Part shown: piece by piece, positions 16,464 to 25,648 of the stretch
How the letters are laid out: the number at the start of each line of letters is the position of its first letter
Numbering within the stretch: the first letter of the stretch is position 1
Origin: Nocardioides sp. Root682
GTDB taxonomy: Bacteria; Actinomycetota; Actinomycetes; Propionibacteriales; Nocardioidaceae
DNA length: 64,000 nt
Reading direction: 5' to 3'
NCBI RefSeq assembly: GCF_001427795.1
Contig: NZ_LMHJ01000004.1
Coordinates: 310,001 to 374,000, forward strand
The notes under the pieces: model-generated
Told to the model about the DNA's origin: nothing
The model's database searches: none
The model's input: only the letters and a program-made list of their open reading frames with translations
Translations under genes and position numbers: made by a program

Positions 16464-17719
16464 ACGCCCGTTCGAAGTCCATCGCCGCTGCGCTTGCGGT
16501 GTTCGGCCTGCTCGGGGTGTCGCTCTATGCGGCCCTCTTCGCCAGCTCGGGCCTGCCCGGTTCGAGCCGCGAGTACGTCACGGTTCGGTTCGCGGACGTG
16601 GGCGGCCTTCGTGAGGGCGACGACGTCCGCGAAGCAAGCGTGCGCGTGGGTCGTGTCGACTCCATCGAGCTCGACGGAGAGCAGGCCGTCGTACGCCTGC
16701 AGCTCACGGGCGACACGGACATGGACGTCTATGCCGACGCCACGGCGGCGGTGTGGGCTCGGTCCGGGCTCGGCCAGAACTTCGTCGAGCTCAACCGCGG
16801 CCACGAGGAGGCTGGCCAGCTGGAGTCCGGCGAGCTTCCCCCTGCGCAGACGCTCCCGGCGTCGCAGCTCGATGAGCTGCTGTCCGTCCTGGACAAGCCG
16901 ACGCGTGACGGTCTCGCCAGCACGTTGCGTGAAGTCGGCGGGGGAGTCGAGGGCAAGAGCACCGAGCTCGCGACCTTCTTGGCTCACGCTCCCGAGATCT
17001 TGGGGGACCTGGGCACGATCTCCACCGCGACTGCCAGCCAGCGGGCAGACCTGGCCGGGCTCCTGCAGTCCACATCGGTTCTCGCGTCGCGCTTCGAGGG
17101 ACGGGAAGACCGGATCGACTCGATGCTCGGCAAGATGGACAAGACACTGCGCGCTCTCGGCGCGGACAACGGCCAGGCCATCAGCAGAACTCTCGACAAG
17201 GCACCCGAAGCGCTCCGGAAGACGGACGAAGGCCTCACCGCTCTTGAGGGGCCGCTCGTCGACATCGAGGCGGCGTCCCGATCGCTCGAGCCAGGCACGG
17301 CCGCCTTGGGCAGGGCCACCCCTGCTCTTCGAGCCGTGCTGCGCGACGCGCAAGCGCCGTTGGACAAGGTGCCTGGCGTCGCCGATCTCGCCGATCCCGC
17401 GTTCTCCGAGCTGGCCTCGGCCGTCGACGATGCTCGACCCCTCGCCCTGCGCATGGAGAGCACCTTCGACTCTGCCGAAACCTTGGCGACGTACATGGCC
17501 CCGTACGCATCCGAGATCTCGCAGTACTTCGACTACTGGTCCTCGGCGAACGGCAAGAGCGACAAGTCCGGCCACTACCTCCGACTGGGCTTCGTCGTCC
17601 GGCCCGAGTCGATCTCCGGTGTCCTCCCGATCGCTGACCCCTTCACCCACCGCAACCCCTATCCGGCACCCGGCCAGGCGCAGCAGGATCGCGCCACTGG
17701 GCTCCTCGGAGGCAACTGA
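16460..17719 (+). CDS. MCE protein, third of six (MceC position)
   Basis: 419 residues, ATG overlapping the preceding stop by four bases. One N-terminal membrane segment (AAALAVFGLLGVSLYAALFA) and the MCE domain at about 38-120 (VTVRFADVGGLREGDDVREA; AAVWARSGLGQNFVELNRG). The shaft region follows, then the motif DYWSSANGKSDKSGHYLRLG and a Pro-rich end with NPYPAPGQAQQ. The NxYPAPG ending is shared with the sixth MCE protein. The gene is followed two bases later by the next MCE gene. Confidence 0.9.
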   Translation: MNARSKSIAAALAVFGLLGVSLYAALFASSGLPGSSREYVTVRFADVGGLREGDDVREASVRVGRVDSIELDGEQAVVRLQLTGDTDMDVYADATAAVWARSGLGQNFVELNRGHEEAGQLESGELPPAQTLPASQLDELLSVLDKPTRDGLASTLREVGGGVEGKSTELATFLAHAPEILGDLGTISTATASQRADLAGLLQSTSVLASRFEGREDRIDSMLGKMDKTLRALGADNGQAISRTLDKAPEALRKTDEGLTALEGPLVDIEAASRSLEPGTAALGRATPALRAVLRDAQAPLDKVPGVADLADPAFSELASAVDDARPLALRMESTFDSAETLATYMAPYASEISQYFDYWSSANGKSDKSGHYLRLGFVVRPESISGVLPIADPFTHRNPYPAPGQAQQDRATGLLGGN

Positions 17720-17721
17720 CC

Positions 17722-19038
17722 ATGGTGACTCGCATCCTCAAGCGCCTCGAGCGAGCCAATCCTGTCCGGATCGGAGCCATTGCAGTCGTGCTCGTCATGC
17801 TTCTGGGGGTCGGTCTGTTCCAGAAGCAGAAGATCGCGACCTACCTCACGCCGGGAATGGAAGCCGTCAGCGCCGAGTTCGCCGGGGACTACCGGCTGCG
17901 TCCGTTCGTGACGAAGGTCAAGGTGTCCGGCGTAGCCGTCGGCGTCGTCACCGGAGTCGAGCCGACCGGCGACGAGAGCGCGATGGTCAAGATGAAGCTC
18001 GACTCGGGAACGGCGAAGAAGCTCGGGTCGACGCCGTCGGCTTCCATCCGGCCCGCCACGCTGCTGGGCGGCAACTACTACGTCGATCTCAAGCCGGGCG
18101 GCGACGCGGCGAAGTTTAAGGGCACGATTCCGCTCGACCGCACGAGTGTGCCGATCGAGCTCGACCGTGTGCTGGAGGCATTCCAGCCGGACGTCCGCGC
18201 CAGCATGCAGGGAACGATCGAGAACTCCCGCAAGGCGCTCGGGCAGCCGACCCGCAAGGAACTGAAGGAGCTCCTCCGGAATGCGCCCGAGTCGCTTGAC
18301 GGTTCGGCGGCCGTACTCCGTTCACTCCAGGGCGAGCAACCCGACAAGGATCTGGGTGTCCTGGTCTCCGGCCTCGAGGGAACTGCCCGGGCGTTGACCA
18401 AGAACGATGGCTCACTGGACCGCGCGCTCGCTGGTCTCGACGGAACCGGCGCCACGATCGGACGCAACGGCCCGGCTCTTCGCGACGCGGTCGCCGACCT
18501 GCCCGACACGCTGCGCACGACCCGTGAGGGTCTCAACGCGCTCGACGACTCCCTGGCCAGTGTCCGCAAGGTTTCCGAGTCGGCGCGGCCAGTCGTGCAG
18601 GAGCTCGACGGTGCCCTTGCTGCTCTGGAACCGGCGCTTCGTTCGTCCCGGCCCCTCATGGCTGAGTTGGTCCCGACCCTGCAGGACCTGCGTCCTGTGG
18701 TTCAGGACCTGCTGCCGACGGCGGTCCGCGCCAAGGACGTGCTGGGCGACATCGATGGGCGCCCCCTCGATCGCCTCAACGGACCGATCACCGACATGGT
18801 GCTCTCGCCGTGGCAGGGCCGTGAAGGCAGCCTCTACGAGGGCAACGGCAACGACACACCCTTCTACAAGGAGCTTGGTTACATGGCAGCCGGCGGAAGC
18901 GCGTCGGGCAACATGACTGACCGCAATGGCCCGACGCTGCACTTCCAGCCGGGGGCGGGACCGGGAACGGTCACCGGTCTCCCGATCAGTTTCGAGGACC
19001 TGTTCCGCATGCTCCTCCGTCCCGAGGGAAGTCGCTGA
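17722..19038 (+). CDS. MCE protein, fourth of six (MceD position)
   Basis: 438 residues; start two bases after mceC. Membrane anchor IGAIAVVLVMLLGVGLFQ at about 16-33. The MCE domain at about 50-135 includes VSAEFAGDYRLRPFVTKVKV and ASIRPATLLGGNYYVDLKPG. A helical shaft rich in TTREGLNALDDSLASVRK-like heptads follows to about 340. The C-terminal part (GREGSLYEGNGNDTPFYKEL) is specific to this member. Part of the six-gene MCE set expected to form one mixed barrel per transporter. Confidence 0.9.
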   Translation: MVTRILKRLERANPVRIGAIAVVLVMLLGVGLFQKQKIATYLTPGMEAVSAEFAGDYRLRPFVTKVKVSGVAVGVVTGVEPTGDESAMVKMKLDSGTAKKLGSTPSASIRPATLLGGNYYVDLKPGGDAAKFKGTIPLDRTSVPIELDRVLEAFQPDVRASMQGTIENSRKALGQPTRKELKELLRNAPESLDGSAAVLRSLQGEQPDKDLGVLVSGLEGTARALTKNDGSLDRALAGLDGTGATIGRNGPALRDAVADLPDTLRTTREGLNALDDSLASVRKVSESARPVVQELDGALAALEPALRSSRPLMAELVPTLQDLRPVVQDLLPTAVRAKDVLGDIDGRPLDRLNGPITDMVLSPWQGREGSLYEGNGNDTPFYKELGYMAAGGSASGNMTDRNGPTLHFQPGAGPGTVTGLPISFEDLFRMLLRPEGSR

Positions 19039-19039
19039 C

Positions 19040-20275
19040 ATGACCACGATGCACAAGGTGAAGCGCGCCTGGGAGCGCACGAAGACGGTCCCGGGTCTCG
19101 GGCGCGACGTGACGGCCCTGGTGATGCTCATCGCTCTCGGCACCCTGACCACGAGCGTGGTGCTGATCAACCAGCGCTATGACTGGCCCTGGCAGGACAA
19201 GTTCGTGTTCCAGGCCGACTTTGCGGAGACCCCCGGTATCAGCCCCAGCAACGGGCAGGAGGTCCGCATCGCGGGTGTCACCGTCGGGTCCATCACCGGC
19301 GCCGACGTCACCGACGACGGGCTTTCGCGTCTCACGCTCTCGCTGGAGCCCGGGCACACCGTCTACAAGGACACGCAGCTCGTTCTTCGGGCCAAGACCC
19401 CGCTCAACGACATGTACGTCGAGATGAGCCAGGGCAACGCCGACGCCGGCAAGCTGGGCGAGGACAACATCATCCCGCTCGCGCAGACGGCGAGCCCGGT
19501 GCAGGTCGACCGGGTGGTCCAGAATCTCGACGAGGACGCTCGTGCTGGCCTCGCCTCGCTCCTGCAGGAGAGTGACGTGGCACTCGCCAATGCTCCGAAG
19601 CACCTGGGCCCGGGCCTCGACGCCACCGACAAGGTTCTGGCCGACCTCAAGCCGGTCGTCGACGCACTGGACGGTCGGCGCAAGCAGATCCGAAGGCTCG
19701 TCACAGCGTTGTCCCAGGTGGCCAGCGCAACGGGCGGCGACGAAGCCCGTCTGGCCCGCCTCACCACTTCCCTCGCGGACACCCTCGGTGTCATCAGTAG
19801 TCGCGATGACGAGCTGACGCGGGCCCTCGCAACCCTCCCCGGCTTCGTGTCAGAACTGAAGGGAGCGACGCGCAACATCACCGCGTTGGGTAACCAGCTC
19901 GATCCCACGCTCGAAGCCATCGAGGGTGCTTCCGGCACCCTGCCGACGGCGCTCGCGCGACTCGCCGAGCTCGCCGACAACCTGGACGAGACGGCCAAGC
20001 TGGCGACTCCTGTGGTCAAGGAAGCGCGTCCGGTCCTCGCCGATCTGCGTCCCGTCGTGCCCCGGTACGGCGCGGCCCTGGCCGAAGCGTCCGTCGTCAC
20101 CGCAAAGCTCGACTACCTGACGCGGACCGTTGCTGACTACCGCCAGGACATCTCGGCCTTCGTCTACAACACCACGTCGATCTTCAGCCTTGGCGATGCC
20201 AACGGCGGAATCCTCCGTGGTCAAGCAGAAGTGAGCGCTGAATCGCTCCCGTTCGTGATCGGAAAGGTCGACTGA
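19040..20275 (+). CDS. MCE protein, fifth of six (MceE position)
   Basis: 411 residues from the ATG at 19040, one base after the mceD stop. A cytoplasmic basic stretch of about 25 residues, membrane segment VTALVMLIALGTLTTSVVL, then the MCE domain at about 55-135 (FAETPGISPSNGQEVRIAGV; LRAKTPLNDMYVEMSQG) and a shaft domain. In mycobacteria MceE is a lipoprotein with a lipobox Cys; I see no Cys after the membrane segment here, so this one appears anchored only by its N-terminal helix. Confidence 0.9.
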   Translation: MTTMHKVKRAWERTKTVPGLGRDVTALVMLIALGTLTTSVVLINQRYDWPWQDKFVFQADFAETPGISPSNGQEVRIAGVTVGSITGADVTDDGLSRLTLSLEPGHTVYKDTQLVLRAKTPLNDMYVEMSQGNADAGKLGEDNIIPLAQTASPVQVDRVVQNLDEDARAGLASLLQESDVALANAPKHLGPGLDATDKVLADLKPVVDALDGRRKQIRRLVTALSQVASATGGDEARLARLTTSLADTLGVISSRDDELTRALATLPGFVSELKGATRNITALGNQLDPTLEAIEGASGTLPTALARLAELADNLDETAKLATPVVKEARPVLADLRPVVPRYGAALAEASVVTAKLDYLTRTVADYRQDISAFVYNTTSIFSLGDANGGILRGQAEVSAESLPFVIGKVD

Positions 20276-21576
20276 TGAGGATTCCGCATGCTCTCGAACC
20301 CCGCCTCCGGCTGGGAGTTCTGGGCGCCTTCATCGTCTTCTGCGCCCTGATCTTCGGTTACCTCTGGGTCAACATGGGTGGCTCGATTCCGGCCGTGACC
20401 AGCGAGGGCTACCGCGTCATCGTTCCGATCAAGGACGGGGACAACGTGGTCTTCGACTCCGACGTCCGTGTCGCTGGTGTCCCGGTGGGCAAGGTTCGGG
20501 GCATTGAGGTCAAGGACAGTGTCGCTGAGGTAACCCTCCAGTTCGACGAGGACTCGGTCATCCCGTTGCACCAGGGAATGACCGTCCATCTGCGGGCGAA
20601 GTCGATGGTCGAGGAGACCTACATCGAGGTCGTCGACGGCGATGGGGAAGAGATCGCCAACGGTGGCGCGATCACTGCCAGCGCCGTCGCCGAGCCCGTG
20701 CAGCTCCACGACGTCCTGACCAGCCTCGATGAGCCCACCCGCGCTTCGCTCGGCCGTACCCTCCGGGCTCTGGGCAAGGGGACCAAGGGCAGCGAGAAGG
20801 ACGTCGCTGCCCTGATGAACGGCGTCGGCGATCTCGGTGACCAGGGCTACGACGTCCTGGATGCCATCGCAGACCAGTCCAAGGATCTCGACGAGATGAC
20901 GCGCTCGCTCGGCATCGTGGTTCGCAGTCTCGATCACCGGCAGGGCGAGATCGTCGATCTCGTCGACTCGGCCGACAAGCTGACGACCGCTACGGCGGCC
21001 AATCACGAGGACCTTGCTGCGAGTGTGCGCCAGCTGCCCGGTCTGCTCGACTCGGCGAACCTGGCCGCCGGAGACCTTCGGGTTTTGGCAAAGACCCTGT
21101 CCCCGATCGCCAAGGACCTTCGTGCGGCGGGACCCGCGCTTTCGAAGGCGCTCAAGAACCTCCCGTCCATCACCCAGGACGTCAAGGGTCTGCTTCCCTC
21201 GCTCGACGTCGCGCTGGACAGGGCCCCCGCGACCTTGAAACGCGTGGATGACTTCGGTTCGGACGTCGCCAGCATCGTGCCGGACGCAAGGGTCGCGCTT
21301 GCCGACGTCAATCCGATGCTCGGCTACATGGCGCCGTACAACCGGGAGCTGACGTCGTTCTTCACCAACTGGGCCGCGATGATGGCCAGCTCGGACGCCA
21401 ACGGCCACTACCTGCGCGTCTTCCTGGTCTTCAACGAGACCTCGCTGAAGAACCTGCCGTTCGACACTCACGTGGGCGTGCTCGACAAGCGCAACTCGTA
21501 CCCGGCGCCCGGTGGCAACCTGAAGCCCGGACCCTTCAACGGGACCTATCCACGGGTGGAGGAAGCGCCGCAATGA
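20275..21576 (+). CDS. MCE protein, sixth of six (MceF position)
   Basis: 433 residues; the ATG shares one base with the mceE stop. Membrane segment LGVLGAFIVFCALIFGYLWV at about 13-32, MCE domain at about 40-120 (VIVPIKDGDNVVFDSDVRVA; VHLRAKSMVEETYIEVVDGD), helical shaft, then ASSDANGHYLRVFLVFN and KRNSYPAPGGN near the end. This closes a complete MceA-F series. The gene overlaps the following RND-family gene by four bases, tying that protein to the transporter. Confidence 0.9.
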   Translation: MRIPHALEPRLRLGVLGAFIVFCALIFGYLWVNMGGSIPAVTSEGYRVIVPIKDGDNVVFDSDVRVAGVPVGKVRGIEVKDSVAEVTLQFDEDSVIPLHQGMTVHLRAKSMVEETYIEVVDGDGEEIANGGAITASAVAEPVQLHDVLTSLDEPTRASLGRTLRALGKGTKGSEKDVAALMNGVGDLGDQGYDVLDAIADQSKDLDEMTRSLGIVVRSLDHRQGEIVDLVDSADKLTTATAANHEDLAASVRQLPGLLDSANLAAGDLRVLAKTLSPIAKDLRAAGPALSKALKNLPSITQDVKGLLPSLDVALDRAPATLKRVDDFGSDVASIVPDARVALADVNPMLGYMAPYNRELTSFFTNWAAMMASSDANGHYLRVFLVFNETSLKNLPFDTHVGVLDKRNSYPAPGGNLKPGPFNGTYPRVEEAPQ

Positions 21577-23801
21577 CGTCGCCGCGCAGGTCGTGGGGAG
21601 TCCGCATCGTCGTCCTGGCGATGGCAGTCGGGGTCTGCGCGCTCGTCATCGCCGGCATCGGCCGGATGACAGTGAGCACGGACTACTCCGCGTTCCTCCC
21701 GGACGAGGGGCGAGCCGCCCACGACCTGCGCGATGTGGCCGACAGCTTCGGCGGCGACCCGATCGTCGTCATGCTGGAGACCGATGAAGAGAACGGTCTC
21801 CTGGTCGGAGACCGCCTCGCTGCACTGCTGTCGCTCGAGGGCACGCTGGCCGGGCTCCGCGACGTCGCGGTGGTCTACGGGCCGGCCACGACACTAAACC
21901 AGACGGCCATCCAGGTGCAGGATCTGCTGGCCACGATCAGCGGGCGCCGCGACGGACTCCGCGAGGCAGACCGCAAGAAGGACCTCGATCGCTTCGAGCG
22001 TCGGTACGGGTCCCTCCTCGTTCGCGGAATGCCCGCCGGCCTGCCCACTCTTCGTAACGACGGCTTCGTTCGCAGCGTCGTCTACGGCCCCGATGGCCAG
22101 GCGCGGTCGCAGTGGCGTCAGTTCGTCCCGGACTCCCACGCGGTCAGCGTCCTCGTTCGACCGCGCTCGGGGCTGGACCAGGCCGGCACCCAGGCCCTCG
22201 TCACCAGCGTCGAGCGGGCCGTCGCCGCGGAGACGGACCTGCAGGCCGACAAGGTCACGGTCACCGGAGTCCCCGTGATCAGTGCGAACCTCGCAGAGCA
22301 GGTCCGCGCCGAGCTCCCGCTCGTCGGCGGCTGCGCTGCCGTGTTGGTGGGGGGCGCGCTTGTGCTCTCCCGATGGCGCCGGAGGGTTCTCCAGCGCCTG
22401 CTCCCGCTCGTCCCGATGCTGGGCGCTGTCGCGGTGAGCCTCTCGTACTTCGGCTGGCGAGGCGCGCCCCTGTCACTCGGAGCCGTCCTCTTCCTCCCGC
22501 TGATGCTCGGCATCGGCAGCTATTACCCGGTCTACCTCGCGCAGAGCGGACACCGCCGAACCGTCATCACCGTGGCGGCAGCCGCTGCCGGTGCCTTCGG
22601 ATGCCTGATGGTGTCGCCGGTGCAGTTCGTCCAGGACCTCGGGCTGGCCATGGTGTTGGGCATCGCGGCGACGACCGTCCTGGCGTTGCTCGTCTACCGG
22701 TCCGTGCCGACCGAGGTGTCCGGATCGACGTCGCTCGCCGTCGCCGGCGTCGGGTCGCGAAGCTTCTCCCGCCCGATCCAGATCGTTGTCGCGCTCGCCG
22801 TCGCCGCCCCTGCTCTCCTGGGCTGGTTCGCACTCTCCGCCGTCGAACTGGAGACCGCTCCGGACGCGCTGCTGAGCGGTGCCGTCGGCTACGACGACGC
22901 CGTGGCCGTGCAGGACCGGATGGGCTTCGCGGGTGAGATCGACATCGTCCTGGACGGCGCCGACGTATTGACGCCGGCAGCGTTGGCCTGGCTACGCACG
23001 ACCGAGGAGGGTGTCCTTCGCGAGCACGGCGACCGGCTCCAGCCCGTGGTCAGCCCCGGGCAACTCCTCGCCTTCCTGGGGGAGAACCCGTCGGTGGCGC
23101 AGATCGATGCTGCGATGCAGATCCTTCCGTCGTACATCACTGGTGCCGCAGTGACTGTGGGAGGCGACCGGGCCCTGATCGCGCTGGGCGCTGATCTCGA
23201 CGACCTCGGTGAGCAACACGCGACGATCGAGTCCATCCAGGAACGGATCGCGGACCCGCCCCCGGGCTACACGGCTCGGGTCACCGGCATCCCGGTGCTC
23301 GCGGCCGACGGCTACGACGTGCTCACGCGCGACCGTCACTGGTCCAACCTCGCTGGCATCGGCGTGGCTGGCCTGGTGCTCGCGGCGGGTCTGCGCCGGC
23401 GCTCGGACGCAGGCCGGGCAGTCGCCGCCGCTCTGCTGGCAACCGGCTGGGGCCTGTTGCTGGTCACGTTCCTCGGAGTTGCGCTCAACCCCATCACGGT
23501 CGCGCTGGGTTCGCTGACCGCCGCCGTCGGTTGCGAGTTCGCCGTCATGCTCTCTGAGGCACGAAGGTCCGGCGACCGTCGATTGCGGCGTTCGGTGTAC
23601 ATCGCGGCGGCCGTGTCCGCTGCGGGCTACTCGGCGCTCTCCATCTCTGACCTGGACCTCCTCCGTCAGTTCAGCGCAACGCTCGTTGCCGCAGTGGCAC
23701 TGGCACTGGCAGCCGGCCACCTCGTCTCCCTCACTGTCCCGCGGCAGGTCCGCACCCCTGCCAAGTCCGTGAAGCAACCCCAACTGGCAGGAGTCAGCTG
23801 A
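21573..23801 (+). CDS. RND/MMPL-family membrane protein linked to Mce operon
   Basis: 742 residues. An N-terminal membrane helix (VLAMAVGVCALVIAGIG) is followed by an external domain, about 35-245, starting MTVSTDYSAFLPDEG. A cluster of about five helices at about 250-365 includes FLPLMLGIGSYYPVYLAQSG. A second half repeats the plan, with external domain about 410-590 and helices about 590-725. This two-fold repeat is the RND superfamily (MMPL-like, PF03176) architecture. The second half keeps GSLTAAVGCEFAVMLSEARR. It overlaps mceF and the next gene, so it is part of the same unit. Inference: it works with the Mce importer as an accessory membrane partner, or exports a toxic product. Confidence 0.85.
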   Translation: MTSPRRSWGVRIVVLAMAVGVCALVIAGIGRMTVSTDYSAFLPDEGRAAHDLRDVADSFGGDPIVVMLETDEENGLLVGDRLAALLSLEGTLAGLRDVAVVYGPATTLNQTAIQVQDLLATISGRRDGLREADRKKDLDRFERRYGSLLVRGMPAGLPTLRNDGFVRSVVYGPDGQARSQWRQFVPDSHAVSVLVRPRSGLDQAGTQALVTSVERAVAAETDLQADKVTVTGVPVISANLAEQVRAELPLVGGCAAVLVGGALVLSRWRRRVLQRLLPLVPMLGAVAVSLSYFGWRGAPLSLGAVLFLPLMLGIGSYYPVYLAQSGHRRTVITVAAAAAGAFGCLMVSPVQFVQDLGLAMVLGIAATTVLALLVYRSVPTEVSGSTSLAVAGVGSRSFSRPIQIVVALAVAAPALLGWFALSAVELETAPDALLSGAVGYDDAVAVQDRMGFAGEIDIVLDGADVLTPAALAWLRTTEEGVLREHGDRLQPVVSPGQLLAFLGENPSVAQIDAAMQILPSYITGAAVTVGGDRALIALGADLDDLGEQHATIESIQERIADPPPGYTARVTGIPVLAADGYDVLTRDRHWSNLAGIGVAGLVLAAGLRRRSDAGRAVAAALLATGWGLLLVTFLGVALNPITVALGSLTAAVGCEFAVMLSEARRSGDRRLRRSVYIAAAVSAAGYSALSISDLDLLRQFSATLVAAVALALAAGHLVSLTVPRQVRTPAKSVKQPQLAGVS

Positions 23802-24955
23802 TGACCAAGAATCTGATCGACGACAGCCTGATGGACGACGCCGTCCCGACTGACGACTCCGACCTCGATCACGATCAGGATCTGGAGACGGCCGACGCGC
23901 CCAGGTCGCCGATCACCATCGGGTCGGTCATCCAAGGGCTTAGGGAGCGCGCCTCCGCGCGTCCCCGGTTCGCTCTCGGCATCGCGGTGGCAGTCTCGCT
24001 CCTCCTCGCCGCCGGTACGGGTTACCTCGTCCGGGACCGGGGCGTCGCTGACGGGATCGTTGCCCAGGTGGGTGACACCGAGATCACCGAGGCAGCGCTG
24101 GATCAGAGGATCGACGCGCTGAAGGCGCTGTACGGCCTCAAGGAACCGACCGCGAAGAAGGAACGAGACACGTTCCAACGGGACGCGGCCAAGTCGGCGG
24201 TCGTGTCAATGCTCATCCAGCAGGCTGCCGAGAAGCGCGACATCGTCGTGACCGACAAGCAGGTCGACAACATTCTCGCCAAGCTGATCAGCGAGCGGTA
24301 TCCGGACGGAGGGCGCCGAGCCTTCGTGGAGGCTCTCGGCGTCATGGGCGCCAACGAGAAACAGGTTCGCGAGGAGTTGCGGCAGCAGGCGATCGTGGCA
24401 GCTCTGTTCGACGATGTCACGGCCGGAGCCGACGTCACTGACGACGAGGTGCGCGACGCCTTTCTGGATCGTCGCGACGAGTTGGCGACGCCGGAGCAGC
24501 GTGAGCTGCTCAACGTCGTCGTGGAGACGAAGGCCGAAGCGCAGGCGGTGCTCCGGCTGCTGCGGCAGGGCAAGCCTTTCGCAGAGGTGGCCAAGACGTA
24601 CAGCATCGACTCGGCCACGGCGGCCCAGGGTGGAAAGCTCGGTCTGGCCACGGCGGCTGATCTCGATGACGCTTACGCGAAGGCTGCGTTCGGCGCTCGC
24701 GAGGGCGGACTGTTCGGGCCCGTCGAGACTGAGACGGGCTGGCACGTGGGACGCGTTGCCAAGGCCGTCCCGTCCACGCCGGCATCCCTCACCGTGATCC
24801 AGCCGCAGCTCAAGCAGGCACTGGAGACCGAGGAAGCCGTGGATCTCTGGCGTGCCTTCCTCGGGGATCTCCTGGCCGAGTCGGACGTGCAATACCACGC
24901 GGACTTCCGTCCTGCCGACCCCACGTCATTGCCTCAGGACATCGAAAAGCAATGA
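23801..24955 (+). CDS. Membrane-anchored parvulin-type peptidyl-prolyl isomerase
   Basis: 384 residues, ATG overlapping the preceding stop by one base. An acidic cytoplasmic N-terminus of about 45 residues (rich in Asp) precedes one membrane helix at about 58-76 (ALGIAVAVSLLLAAGTGYLV). An extracytoplasmic SurA-N-like helical chaperone domain follows at about 85-210, then a rotamase/parvulin domain at about 215-320 with LLRQGKPFAEVAKTYSID and GREGGLFGPVETETGWHVGRV-type ends (here FGAREGGLFGPVETETGWHV). PrsA/SurA-type proteins fold exported proteins. Placed last in the Mce unit, it may help fold the six MCE proteins. It is the last gene before the MarR regulator. Confidence 0.85.
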   Translation: MTKNLIDDSLMDDAVPTDDSDLDHDQDLETADAPRSPITIGSVIQGLRERASARPRFALGIAVAVSLLLAAGTGYLVRDRGVADGIVAQVGDTEITEAALDQRIDALKALYGLKEPTAKKERDTFQRDAAKSAVVSMLIQQAAEKRDIVVTDKQVDNILAKLISERYPDGGRRAFVEALGVMGANEKQVREELRQQAIVAALFDDVTAGADVTDDEVRDAFLDRRDELATPEQRELLNVVVETKAEAQAVLRLLRQGKPFAEVAKTYSIDSATAAQGGKLGLATAADLDDAYAKAAFGAREGGLFGPVETETGWHVGRVAKAVPSTPASLTVIQPQLKQALETEEAVDLWRAFLGDLLAESDVQYHADFRPADPTSLPQDIEKQ

Positions 24956-24993
24956 AGTTGGTCGCGAGGGTTCACCACAAAATCGTCGACGGT

Positions 24994-25010
24994 GTGAGAT
25001 TCTTAGTACT
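24994..25010. promoter_or_regulatory. Operator half site immediately upstream of marR
   Basis: GTGAGATTCTTAG (24994-25006) keeps the TTAG arm but not the CTAA arm of the shared operator, and TTAGTACTA overlaps it up to the start codon at 25011. A regulator bound here would cover the translation start, which suggests autoregulation. The promoter itself is not obvious. Confidence 0.4.
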
Positions 25011-25556
25011 ATGGACAACCTACTCTCCCCCCCGGAGCGGATCGAGCTCGACGGCGTCGACGCAGTCGAGAAGGACTGGCGCCGGGAGCGTCCCGACGTG
25101 AACGTCAGTTCGATCGGCATCGTGACCCGGATCTGGCGCGTCGGGCGCTACCTCGACCGTGTCCGCAACGACCGCCTCGGCCGCTGGGACACCGACCGAG
25201 CCACGATCGACATCCTGGCGATGCTGCGGCGCTCGGGCGAGCCGTACCGGCAGTCTGCCGGACAGCTCACCAAGCATTCGCTGATCACGTCGGGCGGCGT
25301 CTCGCAGCGCCTGGAGAAGCTGGAGCGGGCCGGTTTGGTCTCACGGCACCTCGACGTGAGCGACCGTCGTCGGGTCGACGTCCAGCTGACTCCGGCCGGG
25401 ATGAAGCTCATCGACTCGGTTCTCCATGACGTGGTGCACGCCGAGAACGACCTGCTCGACGAGGTTTTCGACGCTGAGGAGCTGGAGGCATTCCGAGTCT
25501 TGCTGCGGAAGTTCCTCCTGCACTTCGAGTCGCCGGCCTCGACGCGGGCCAGCTGA
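25011..25556 (+). CDS. MarR-family transcriptional regulator
   Basis: 181 residues from the ATG at 25011. The central winged helix-turn-helix, about residues 60-135, includes IDILAMLRRSGEPY, the recognition helix region KHSLITSGGVSQRLEKLERA and the wing LVSRHLDVSDRRRVDVQLTPAG, which is typical of MarR proteins that bind aromatic or CoA-ester ligands and repress catabolic genes. A longer than usual N-terminus (about 35 residues) precedes dimerisation helix 1. It sits between the two halves of the catabolic region, each of which starts with the TTGACnnCTAAG promoter element, so it is the best candidate for the protein that reads that element. Ligand unknown. Confidence 0.88.
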   Translation: MDNLLSPPERIELDGVDAVEKDWRRERPDVNVSSIGIVTRIWRVGRYLDRVRNDRLGRWDTDRATIDILAMLRRSGEPYRQSAGQLTKHSLITSGGVSQRLEKLERAGLVSRHLDVSDRRRVDVQLTPAGMKLIDSVLHDVVHAENDLLDEVFDAEELEAFRVLLRKFLLHFESPASTRAS

Positions 25557-25576
25557 AATCTTTTCCAAGAAAGTAT

Positions 25577-25606
25577 TTGACTCCTAAGAAGTTACTTCGC
25601 TAAGGT
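25577..25606 (+). promoter_or_regulatory. Promoter/operator of CoA-transferase-GST operon
   Basis: TTGACT (25577-25582), an 18-base spacer beginning CCTAAGAAGTTAC, and TAAGGT (25601-25606). The CTAAG element sits two bases after the -35 as at the other sites, with an imperfect second arm. It lies about 45 bases upstream of the CoA-transferase ATG. Confidence 0.65.
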
Positions 25607-25648
25607 GTTCTTGTAATCGACGTCACACCCCCCTTAGCGAGGTAAACA

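Noticed and set aside
16494..18119. 541-codon plus-strand frame across mceC and mceD
   Set aside because: Ser/Arg/Pro-rich shadow of the MCE genes, which have proper starts, overlaps and domains.
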